64,000 nt of DNA. Source: AP-15 sp963703745. Its GTDB lineage: Bacteria > Pseudomonadota > Alphaproteobacteria > ATCC43930 > CGMCC-115725. Below are positions 9,454-16,618 of this stretch, in pieces. How positions within the stretch are numbered: position 1 is the first letter of the stretch; each line of letters begins with the position of its first letter. The notes beneath the pieces are model-generated. The model saw only the letters and a program-made list of their open reading frames with translations, ran no database searches and had not been told where the DNA came from. The translations under genes were made by a program, and so were the position numbers. The DNA is taken from positions 1,730,938 to 1,794,937 of the forward strand of contig CAVPFL010000004.1 in assembly GCA_963703745.1 (NCBI GenBank). Reading direction: 5' to 3'.

Positions 9454-9729
9454 ATGAAGGCGTTGATCTCGGGGTTTGCCTTGCTCACCTTCCTTGCCGC
9501 TACTACGCTCCCGTTTGAATCCTATGCGCAAACCAGCCCCAGCGGCGCGCCGAGCGTAACGCCGGATACCGGCGCGGCTCCGACGAGCACCACGAAGAAA
9601 TCAAGCAGATCATCGAAAAGTCACGCGAAGAAGAAATCGAAGAAAGCCCCTACGAGCCAGACCAGTTCCGCGAAGCAACAGCATCATACCTTGAATACCG
9701 GCAAAGACTCGCGACACAGCACCAGCTGA
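9454..9729 (+). CDS. Small secreted Ser/Lys-rich protein
   Basis: The 91-aa product starts at ATG 9454, chosen because TAGGAG lies 7-8 bases upstream and a textbook signal peptide follows (Lys at position 2, hydrophobic core ISGFALLTFLAATTL, cleavage after SYA near residue 25). The mature part is Thr/Ser/Pro-rich and then strongly basic, with KKSSRSSKSHAKKKSKK at about residues 48-65. Such small basic low-complexity exported proteins are common in this group and may bind the cell wall or polyanions; no defined family was recognised. The longer frame from 9379 would bury the signal peptide and is rejected. Confidence 0.65.
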   Translation: MKALISGFALLTFLAATTLPFESYAQTSPSGAPSVTPDTGAAPTSTTKKSSRSSKSHAKKKSKKAPTSQTSSAKQQHHTLNTGKDSRHSTS

Positions 9730-10183
9730 TTCGGCGTTTCCCATGAGGGCCGCGGTGATCCGGAAGGGTGCGGCTCTCTCCGTTTGCCCCGATATCCTGT
9801 GCTGGTAGCGGCGCGGCATTCCCAGGCACGTGGGCCGACGGTTGATGCGGATGTCGATCGATGGCAAGCATCAAAGCTGGATGACTGCGGCTGCGGGTTT
9901 ACGCGTATCTTGAGGCACGTCCGAGGGGAATAAGACATCTAGGCTGGTCGTAGAACGCTCTTGGATGCGCGCGACGAAGCGGCAACAGATTATCGCTTTT
10001 GCCGTTCGTCGCCGGCATGCTTGGCTACCTGAGCGCTTGAAGAAACGCCGCTCACGCCTATATTATCGTGTGTGTCGGAACGGAATGCTGCCCGCGTCGT
10101 TAACGCATATCGACCGCTTCAGCGTAGGATGTGCGTCGGATACGCCCCGGCGAATCCAGAACTGCAACGGAGGATCCAAAGTC
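9730..10183. other. Intergenic region; right part is a duplicated upstream region
   Basis: No gene is seen in 9730-10060. From 10061 the sequence matches 10891-11009 upstream of the paralogous gene (shared TATTATCGTGT, GGAACGGAATG, CGTCGTTAAC, AATCCAGAACTGCAACGGAG), so it is probably a conserved promoter/leader. Confidence 0.55.
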
Positions 10184-10669
10184 ATGAAGTATCTCTTGAG
10201 CGGCGTAGCGATCGTCGCCGCGCTCGCGATTATCGCACCGGCCTCGGCACAACGTAGTGGTCCAGGAGCAACCGCTGGCACCGGCACCGGCCCGGGCGTT
10301 ATCCCCCCCGGGGGGCTCGGTCCGTCCTCGCCGCTCTCCAATCTGCCGGGGCCGGGGGCACCGGGGTACGCGTATCCTCCGGGGGCGCAGCCTCCAGCTG
10401 GGATGGCTCCAGGGATGGCCCCTGGGGCGACGACATCGGCGGAGCCGCCGGTGCACCGGCATGCGCGGGCTTCGACGCACCACCATGGAATGGCGGCACA
10501 TCCTCCGTCGCAGATGGCCGGAGGCAACGCTGACCAATTGAACCAGGAAGAGCTGGCCCGCGTGTCGGCGGGTAACTTCTCTATGCCGCCGGCTCCTCCG
10601 GGCCCGGAGCCCTCCGCATCCAACCCAGACGTTGGTCCCGGTCGCGCCGCGCGCCGCGCGAGACAGTAA
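10061..10669. repeat. Tandem duplication of a small secreted-protein gene, unit A
   Basis: The unit comprises about 120 bp of upstream DNA and the gene at 10184-10669. Unit B at 10891-11531 repeats it. The last 240 bp of the two genes are almost identical, while the centre, a Pro/Gly-rich tract, differs in length. Confidence 0.85.
10184..10669 (+). CDS. Small exported Pro/Gly/His-rich protein (first copy)
   Basis: The 161-aa product starts at ATG 10184 with ACGGAGGA upstream at 10167-10174; the longer frame from 9965 lacks homology to the paralogue and is rejected. Residues 1-22 form a signal peptide (MKYLLSG, hydrophobic core, APASA-Q). The mature protein has a Gly/Pro/Ala-rich tract (about 25-85), a His-rich patch (VHRHARASTHHHGM, about 94-107), a helical-looking segment with ADQLNQEELARVSAGNF (about 119-135) and a basic tail GRAARRARQ. 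The conserved NQEELARVSAGNF block may be the functional core, and the His patch could bind metal (inference). No named family was recognised. Confidence 0.7.
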   Translation: MKYLLSGVAIVAALAIIAPASAQRSGPGATAGTGTGPGVIPPGGLGPSSPLSNLPGPGAPGYAYPPGAQPPAGMAPGMAPGATTSAEPPVHRHARASTHHHGMAAHPPSQMAGGNADQLNQEELARVSAGNFSMPPAPPGPEPSASNPDVGPGRAARRARQ

Positions 10670-10722
10670 CCCGATCCTACGCGTAGGACCGCCACGGGCG
10701 GCGCGGGTCTTTCAACATTTTA

Positions 10723-10762
10723 GGTAATCGTGACCGCAAGCATGCCTGCGGCCACGATTACC
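10723..10762. other. Long perfect hairpin between the duplicated genes
   Basis: GGTAATCGTG-A-CCGCA pairs with TGCGG-C-CACGATTACC around an eight-base loop: 15 paired bases with one A/C mismatch. There is no T-run. It could be an RNA stabiliser, a Rho-aided terminator or a repetitive palindrome; the sequence does not decide. Confidence 0.6.
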
Positions 10763-10890
10763 ACACTTATGCCGCCTGGCGGAGCAATACGCCGTTGAGA
10801 CGCGCGGCTCGCGGCGATACCTACGTCTTCTTTCAACCTGCCGAGAGAAGAACGAAGGTGGCGCGGACGGCGTGAAAGGTGGTGCGCCCA

Positions 10891-11531
10891 TATTATCGTG
10901 TCCGATTGGAACGGAATGGTGCGCCCGTCGTTAACACAGACCGCTTCGGCGTACAGTAAGCGTCGGATATGCCTCGGCCAATCCAGAACTGCAACGGAGA
11001 ATCAAAGTCATGAAGTATCTCTTGAGCGGAGTTGCGATCGTCGCCGCGCTTGCGTTCGCCGCACCCGGCTGGGCTCAGCGCACCGGCCCGGGCGCTACGG
11101 CGGGCACCGGGACCGGCCCGGCCGTCAATCCTCCGGGTGGCCCTGGCCCCTCCTCCCCGCTGTATAATCTGCCGGCGGGGTCTCCCGGCATACCTGGTAC
11201 ACCGCAATCGGGGTATCCGGGATCGCCTGTGGGAGCGGCAGCTGGGGCTGTTCCCGGAATCCCTGTCCCCGGAGTCCCTGGACCTGGGGCGACGACATCG
11301 GCGGAGCCGCCGGTGCACCGGCATGCGCGGGCTTCGACGCACCACCATGGAATGGCGGCACATCCTCCGTCGCAGATGGCAGGGACCAACGCTGACCAAC
11401 TGAACCAGGAAGAGCTGGCTCGCGTGTCGGCAGGTAACTTCTCTATGCCACCGGCTCCGCCGGGCCCTGAGCCCTCCGCCTCTAACCCAGAGGTTGGTCC
11501 TGGTCGCGCCGCGCGCCGCGCGAGACAGTAA
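10891..11531. repeat. Tandem duplication of a small secreted-protein gene, unit B
   Basis: This is the second copy of 10061-10669, with a longer low-complexity tract in the coding part. The bases before the start codon (AATCCAGAACTGCAACGGAG) are shared with unit A. Confidence 0.85.
11010..11531 (+). CDS. Small exported Pro/Gly/His-rich protein (second copy)
   Basis: This 173-aa paralogue of 10184-10669 carries a nearly identical signal peptide (MKYLLSGVAIVAALAFA, cleavage near GWA-Q) and an identical His patch, NQEELARVSAGNF block and basic tail. It differs in the middle, where a tract of PG(I/V)PG-like units (PGIPGTPQSGYPG, VPGIPVPGVPGPG) gives a collagen- or elastin-like character. The expansion and contraction of this tract between copies looks like slippage in GC-rich repeats. 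Function is unknown; envelope or periplasmic location is predicted from the signal peptide. Confidence 0.7.
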   Translation: MKYLLSGVAIVAALAFAAPGWAQRTGPGATAGTGTGPAVNPPGGPGPSSPLYNLPAGSPGIPGTPQSGYPGSPVGAAAGAVPGIPVPGVPGPGATTSAEPPVHRHARASTHHHGMAAHPPSQMAGTNADQLNQEELARVSAGNFSMPPAPPGPEPSASNPEVGPGRAARRARQ

Positions 11532-11567
11532 CCCTGGCGGGTGTCGTGTAAAGTCTGAGAACCCAAC

Positions 11568-11588
11568 GAGGGGGGTGTAGCCCCCCTC
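11568..11588. terminator. G/C hairpin after the second secreted-protein gene
   Basis: GAGGGGGG pairs with CCCCCCTC around TGTAG, 37 bp after the stop codon. There is no T-run, so termination activity is uncertain. The rest of 11589-11996 shows no gene. Confidence 0.4.
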
Positions 11589-11996
11589 TGGCATGCCGGC
11601 GAACCTGGCCGATCGAGAGTTCGCCGCGCTTACGACCTCAGTACGGGCGCGGGGCTTTCGGCGAAGCTGTACCACCAAGTCGACCACGCGGCGCCTTGTC
11701 GGCAAACCTGCGCAGAAGCCTTGCGGGTCGCCAACTCTTGGTGTCACCAGAGGATTGTGCCCGGTTTGACAATTTTGTAGTCGGACGGGCAACTTGCGGA
11801 TATCTGACGCAACCGTGGGCTAGCCGCCGCGGCCAGCGGTTGCACTCCATAAGGTCCGGCGCCGCTCTCTGCCCGCTGCGCGCTCGCGACCGTCTCCCCC
11901 ATCACGGCCGGCGTTGTCCGCTCGCCGTCGGAATTGGCCCCCACTGTATTCAATTATCATAACGCCTACCTCAAGAACCAATCGGAGACATTCGTT

Positions 11997-12575
11997 ATGA
12001 GCACCGTGGATGCCAACCGTGTGATCCTAACCGGTGAAAACTCGGTTATTCGGCTCAACAATAACGACAGCGATAGCTTCACGAGCAATGCTACCTTTTG
12101 GCGCGTCCTATCCTCCCCAGGCGGACCAGGACATGTTCTTTATCTGAAAAGCGAGCTGACGGAAGCTCGTTGGCGAATATACTCGGACAACATTGCAATG
12201 GCGCGATGGTTGCAGTCCACGGTGCTGGGCGTAATCAATGCTGAGCTTCTCGATCTGACCATTGCCGTGACCGACGCGCAATTCAGCAAGTTCGGTGACG
12301 TGCGTGATTTCTGGACAGAGCGTCTGGAAACCCGCGGTGAAGAGATCGTGCTTACCTGGTATCAGCTCGGCGAACCGTTCTTGGTCCACACCCAACCTAA
12401 TGCCATTCCAGGGCGTCCTTATGGGATGTGCACGGTGCTTATTCCGGCGCTCGGCGCTCGACTGACCCGCAACGGAATCCAGGCCAAAGGTCGGCCCTGG
12501 CCTAGGGAACGAGAAGGCCATCCTTCCAGCACCTGCGTACTGGGACTGTGCGAAAGCTGGACGCAAGCCAGATAG
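11997..12575 (+). CDS. Conserved-looking hypothetical protein
   Basis: The 192-aa product starts at ATG 11997, with GGAG at 11984-11987. No signal peptide or membrane segment is seen. The sequence alternates beta-type and amphipathic stretches (NRVILTGENSVIRL, ARWRIYSDNIAMARWLQ, EEIVLTWYQLGEPFLVH) and looks like a globular soluble alpha/beta protein. The last 35 residues, rich in Pro/Arg/Glu, are less convincing and may run past the original end. GC content is somewhat lower than in neighbouring genes, and the gene stands alone between intergenic regions, so it may be acquired. I do not recognise a family. Confidence 0.6.
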   Translation: MSTVDANRVILTGENSVIRLNNNDSDSFTSNATFWRVLSSPGGPGHVLYLKSELTEARWRIYSDNIAMARWLQSTVLGVINAELLDLTIAVTDAQFSKFGDVRDFWTERLETRGEEIVLTWYQLGEPFLVHTQPNAIPGRPYGMCTVLIPALGARLTRNGIQAKGRPWPREREGHPSSTCVLGLCESWTQAR

Positions 12576-13083
12576 GCGATCTTGATGTTGCCAGGCTCCT
12601 AGTCTCCGGCGGGCGTACCCGGCGTAAGCCGGAGCCACGGGTTGATGCGTTCGCGAGATCAAGCATCCGCGAAGGCTATCGTCTCCTGCATGTCCCGGGG
12701 AAACCCCGCAGGCATCCTCGACCGCGGCCAATTTTGGTTTTTAAGCGCCGGAGCCCCGGTCGCGGCTGATCATCCCATTCTTCAGGCGCGCACCCAACTT
12801 GCGCCAGCCAGTTGCCGTGCTTCGACATCGCCTCGACGGCGCGATCAGCGAAGTGCGACCCGCCGCGCAGAGTTCGCGACCATTCCCGAGACGGGAGACA
12901 TTGACGGCCTGATGGCGCCCGTCAAACGCGCGCATGCTCACGAATTTACAAGGATTTACCCCGCTTAACTTGGTCGGGGATGAGGTGCGTTTTAGTGTCT
13001 GTCGGGAGCTCCCGATCGGCCACTCCTGGCGCCGCCTCCGGACTGCCGAAGTCTTTCGAACCCGTCAATCAAGGGAGCGAGAC
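12576..13083. other. Intergenic region without a supported gene
   Basis: Short overlapping frames exist on both strands, but none has a ribosome site plus recognisable protein features. A short inverted repeat CTCCGGC...GCCGGAG lies near 12605-12634. The ribosome site GGGAGCG just before 13084 belongs to the next gene. Confidence 0.5.
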
Positions 13084-14820
13084 ATGGCGAAGACCGTCGC
13101 GGATCAATTTGCGGAAATCCTCGCCGCAGCCGGCGTCAAACGGCTCTACGGCATCGTCGGCGACAGCCTCAATGGCATTACCGATGCCATTCGCCGCCAG
13201 GGCAAGATCGAGTGGGTGCATGTCCGGCACGAGGAGGTCGCGGCCTTCGCGGCGGGTGCAGAGGCGCATCTGACGGGTGATCTCGCCGTCTGCGCCGGGA
13301 GCTGTGGACCGGGCAATCTGCATCTTATCAACGGCCTGTTCGACTGTCACCGCTCGCGCGTGCCGGTGCTCGCCATTGCCGCGCAGGTCCCGTCGGCCGA
13401 AATCGGCTCCGGGTATTTCCAGGAGACCCACCCGCAAACGCTCTTCAAAGAATGCAGCCATTATTGCGAGCTCGTCTCCGGGGCCAACCAGATGCCGCGT
13501 GTGCTCGAAGTCGCGATCCGTGAGGCGGTGGGGCGGCGCGGCGTGTCGGTGGTGGTTATCCCCGGCGATGTCGCTCTGCAGCCGGCGGCCGCCGCCCCGC
13601 AACCCAAATTTGCAGGTCTGCTGCCGCCGCTGCCGGTCGTTACGCCGGCGCGAAAGGACCTCGATGCGCTGGCGGCCCAGCTGAACGGCGTCGGTCGCAT
13701 TACTATATTGTGCGGCTCCGGATGCCAGGGCGCGCACAAAGAACTGCTGGCAATGGCCGAGTCCCTGAAGGCTCCGATCGTGCACACGATGCGCGGCAAG
13801 GAATACGTCGAATGGGACAACCCACACGACGTCGGCATGACCGGGCTGATCGGCTTTTCGTCCGGCTATTACGCGATGCTCGACTGCGACGTCTTGCTGA
13901 TGCTCGGGACCGACTTTCCTTATCGGCAATTCTATCCGCAAGGGGCGGCGGTCCGCATCGCGCAGGTCGATATTAGAGCCGAGCAGATCGGACGGCGCAC
14001 GCCGGTGGATCTCGCCGTCGTCGGTGACGTACGGGCGACGATCGAGGCGCTGCTGCCACTATTGCAGCAGAAGTGGGACGGGTCGCACCTGACGCAGGCG
14101 CAGCAGCATTATGCGCGGGCGCGCAAGGGGCTTGACGAGCTGGCCGTCGGCGCGCCGGGCAGAAAGCCGATCCATCCGCAGCAGGTCGCCAAGGCGATCA
14201 GCGACCATGCCGCCAAGGACGCGGTCTTCACTTGCGATGTCGGTCTGCCGACGGTATGGGCCGCGCGCTATCTGGCGATGAACGGCAAGCGGCGGCTTCT
14301 CGGCTCGTTCTGGCACGGCTCGATGGCCAACGCGATGGCCCAGGCGATCGGCGCCCAGGCGGCGTTCCGGGGCCGGCAGGTGATCTCGCTGTCGGGGGAC
14401 GGCGGGTTCCAGATGATGATGGGCGATTTCTTGAGCCTCGTGCAGCTCGGCCTGCCGGTGAAGGTCGTCGTGTTCAACAACGGCGCACTCGGCTTCATCG
14501 AACTCGAGCAGAAATCCACCGGTTTTCTCCCATTCGGCACCGAGTTCAAGAACCCGAATTTCGCCGCGCTGGCCGAAGCGGCCGGCGTGCGCGGGATCAG
14601 GCTCGAGGACCCTAGCGAGGTCGAGGCCGGCGTCAATGCTGCGTTGAACCATGACGGGCCGGTTTTGATCGACGCCGTCGTCAATCGGACAGAGCTCGCA
14701 ATGCCCCCCGCAGTTACTCTGGAGATGGCCAAGGGCTTCACGCTCTACATGGTGAAGGCGGTGATGAGTGGTCGCGGCGACGAGGTCATCGACCTCGCCC
14801 GCACGAATTTGTGGCGTTAG
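13084..14820 (+). CDS. poxB: Thiamine-diphosphate enzyme, pyruvate:quinone oxidoreductase (PoxB) type
   Basis: The 578-aa protein matches PoxB in length and motifs. PoxB decarboxylates pyruvate to acetate and CO2 and passes electrons through FAD to membrane quinone. The catalytic Glu lies in RHEEVAAF near residue 50. GSCGPGNLHLI near 77-87 is the next ThDP-family block. The ThDP/Mg motif begins GDGG at 438-441 and ends NN near 465. A hydrophobic/amphipathic C-terminus fits membrane docking. The start at ATG 13084 (GGGAGCGAGAC upstream) removes a 50-residue extension. It heads a cluster with a quinol oxidase, which could reoxidise the quinol it makes (inference). A paralogue at 22251 is frameshifted. 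A related acetolactate-synthase-like activity cannot be excluded. Confidence 0.88.
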   Translation: MAKTVADQFAEILAAAGVKRLYGIVGDSLNGITDAIRRQGKIEWVHVRHEEVAAFAAGAEAHLTGDLAVCAGSCGPGNLHLINGLFDCHRSRVPVLAIAAQVPSAEIGSGYFQETHPQTLFKECSHYCELVSGANQMPRVLEVAIREAVGRRGVSVVVIPGDVALQPAAAAPQPKFAGLLPPLPVVTPARKDLDALAAQLNGVGRITILCGSGCQGAHKELLAMAESLKAPIVHTMRGKEYVEWDNPHDVGMTGLIGFSSGYYAMLDCDVLLMLGTDFPYRQFYPQGAAVRIAQVDIRAEQIGRRTPVDLAVVGDVRATIEALLPLLQQKWDGSHLTQAQQHYARARKGLDELAVGAPGRKPIHPQQVAKAISDHAAKDAVFTCDVGLPTVWAARYLAMNGKRRLLGSFWHGSMANAMAQAIGAQAAFRGRQVISLSGDGGFQMMMGDFLSLVQLGLPVKVVVFNNGALGFIELEQKSTGFLPFGTEFKNPNFAALAEAAGVRGIRLEDPSEVEAGVNAALNHDGPVLIDAVVNRTELAMPPAVTLEMAKGFTLYMVKAVMSGRGDEVIDLARTNLWR

Positions 14821-14837
14821 TGCAGGCCCCCACCCTT

Positions 14838-14861
14838 CCCTCCCCCGCGAGCGGGGGAGGG
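14838..14861. repeat. GC-rich perfect palindrome (REP-like)
   Basis: CCCTCCCCCGC and GCGGGGGAGGG flank a GA loop, 18 bp after the poxB stop codon. Half of an almost identical palindrome at 63036-63051 is interrupted by an insertion sequence. It may act as a transcript end or be a dispersed repeat. Confidence 0.7.
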
Positions 14862-14930
14862 CTCAAAGGCTCCTGGGCACTGCTGTCGATGAACCAGCCG
14901 GAAGGCTTCGACTGTAAGAAGGAGGTCTGA
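14862..14930 (+). pseudogene. Short fragment of an FdhF/YdeP-type gene
   Basis: Bases 14862-14914 match 16766-16818 of the downstream molybdoenzyme gene at about 47 of 53 positions and keep its reading frame (LKGSWALLSMNQPEGFDC), then run KKEV-stop. The bases coding KKEV (AAGAAGGAGGTC) now supply the ribosome site of the catalase-like gene. This is a leftover of a rearrangement, not a functional gene. Confidence 0.75.
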
Positions 14931-15977
14931 ATGCCAGAGCCTCACCGATCTCCGCTGGGATCGCTGGCGCTGATCGCCATCGTCATTGGCGCTGGGGCCG
15001 CTGCCTTTGCCTATACGGCAGGTTGGTTTTCGCCTGAGCGTCTCACGCCGGATAAGCTGGTGGCGGCGCTGGCGCCGCCCGCCGGGCCGGCGCTCGACCA
15101 TCGCCGCAACCATGCCAAGGGCATCTGCTTTACCGGCGTGTTCGAAGCAAACGGAGCCGGGTCCGAGCTGTCTAAGGCCCAGGTTTTTGCTCGCGGGCAG
15201 TATCCGGTGCTCGGGCGCTTCAATCTTGCTACCGCCGATGCGAACGCGCCGGATGCGACGGTCCGCGTGCACGGATTGGGAATACGGATCGCGACGCCAG
15301 ACGGCCAGGAATGGCGTAGCGCAATGATCGATCCCCCGGTCTTCGCGGTCTCGACACCGCAAGGCTTCTACGAGCTGCTGCTGGCCTCGAAGAGCAAGGA
15401 CGCGAATGCGATGAAGAATTTCGTTGCGGCGCATCCGGAATTCGCGGCGTTCGGCGATTGGGCCAGGAATGCGCCGTGGACGGACAGTTACGCGGAAGAT
15501 CGGTTCAACAGCCTCAACAGCTTCGTCTTCGTTGACAATTCAGGCGCGGAGCATGCAGTGCGATGGTCGCTGCTGCCCGCGGCGCAACCGGTCGCTATCT
15601 CCCAAGATGAACTCGCCAAGCGCGGCCCCGACTTTCTCGAACAGGAGATCACCGAACGCGTCGCCGGCGGCCCGCAGCGCTGGACCATGGTCGTGACTAT
15701 CGCCAATCCGGGAGATCCCACCGCAGACCCGAGCAAGGCCTGGCCAGGAGACCGCCGCACCATCGAGGTCGGCACGCTCAGCGTGCGCCAGATCTACCCC
15801 GAGCCGGATGGCCCGTGCCGCGACATCAATTTCGATCCGACCGTCCTACCGACCGGCATCCAGGTATCGGACGATCCGTTTCCGGCCGCACGCTCGGCCG
15901 CCTATGCGAGGTCATATGACCTGCGCACGGCGGAAGCCAAGGATTATCCCCGAATTGCAACGGACACCAAGCCATGA
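14931..15977 (+). CDS. Catalase-family peroxidase (SrpA type)
   Basis: The 348-aa protein belongs to the small catalase-related peroxidases, heme proteins that usually act as organic-peroxide-dependent peroxidases rather than full catalases. An N-terminal hydrophobic segment (residues 11-32, ALIAIVIGAGAAAFAYTAG) is an export signal or anchor, so the protein is probably periplasmic. Family blocks visible are LDHRRNHAKGICFTG with the distal-side His, GRFNLATAD, VRVHGLGIRI and ALSPIxF-like downstream segments (FDPTVLPTGI near 295-305). It overlaps the cytochrome b561 gene by ATGA, so the two are translationally coupled; peroxide reduction with electrons from a quinol-oxidising cytochrome b561 is plausible (inference). 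Confidence 0.85.
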   Translation: MPEPHRSPLGSLALIAIVIGAGAAAFAYTAGWFSPERLTPDKLVAALAPPAGPALDHRRNHAKGICFTGVFEANGAGSELSKAQVFARGQYPVLGRFNLATADANAPDATVRVHGLGIRIATPDGQEWRSAMIDPPVFAVSTPQGFYELLLASKSKDANAMKNFVAAHPEFAAFGDWARNAPWTDSYAEDRFNSLNSFVFVDNSGAEHAVRWSLLPAAQPVAISQDELAKRGPDFLEQEITERVAGGPQRWTMVVTIANPGDPTADPSKAWPGDRRTIEVGTLSVRQIYPEPDGPCRDINFDPTVLPTGIQVSDDPFPAARSAAYARSYDLRTAEAKDYPRIATDTKP

Positions 15978-16543
15978 TCGGGAGCCGCCAGCGCTTTACC
16001 CCGCTCCAGCGCCTGCTGCATTGGTTCATGGCGGTTTGCATCCTGACCATGCTCTTCATCGGCGTGGGCATGGTGTCCACTACCATGCCGAAATACCTGA
16101 CACTCGTTGCGATACACAAGCCGCTCGGCATCTCAATTCTGGTGCTCGCGCTGATGCGCTTGGCGGTACGTCTGCGCTACGGCGCGCCAGCGCTGCCGGC
16201 TGACCTGCCCGAGCCGATCAAGCTCGCGGCGCACCTGTCGCATTACGCGCTATATGCCCTGATGATCGGCATGCCGCTGCTCGGCTGGGCCATGCTGTCG
16301 GCCGCCGCCTATCCGGTCGTGGTATTCGGCGGCCTGTGGCTTCCGGCGATCCTGCCGCAGAGCGACAGTCTGCATACCTGGCTCTGGGACGCGCATTTCT
16401 ATCTAGCATTTGCATTTTTCGCCCTGGTCCTGGTGCATGTCGCGGCGGCGCTGTTCCATGCGCTGATCCGGCGCGACGGCGTGTTCGAAACGATGGCGTC
16501 AGTGTCGGTGTCGACCCGGGACGAGGTCGTGCCCGCCGAGTGA
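15974..16543 (+). CDS. Cytochrome b561 family protein
   Basis: This is a 189-aa integral membrane diheme cytochrome with four predicted helices: about 15-35, 45-66, 86-110 and 140-162. Candidate heme His residues include H16 in LLHW, H48 in IHKPLG, H92 in LSHYAL and one in the LVHVAAALFH segment near 158-165, the usual four-His arrangement. Prokaryotic b561 proteins pass electrons between quinone and periplasmic partners. It overlaps the upstream peroxidase gene by four bases, which makes that peroxidase its likely partner. A 75-bp gap follows before the FdhF-like gene. Confidence 0.9.
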   Translation: MIGSRQRFTPLQRLLHWFMAVCILTMLFIGVGMVSTTMPKYLTLVAIHKPLGISILVLALMRLAVRLRYGAPALPADLPEPIKLAAHLSHYALYALMIGMPLLGWAMLSAAAYPVVVFGGLWLPAILPQSDSLHTWLWDAHFYLAFAFFALVLVHVAAALFHALIRRDGVFETMASVSVSTRDEVVPAE

Positions 16544-16618
16544 AAGAATAGCCCTCCAAATCACCGCGGCGGCATTGCCCCATAACCATATGCGATCGTC
16601 TGTGAAAGGGTTCCAGTT

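Noticed and set aside
12642..12968. 108-codon plus-strand ORF before poxB
   Set aside because: No ribosome site, biased Arg/Ala/Pro composition and no recognisable domain; treated as non-coding.
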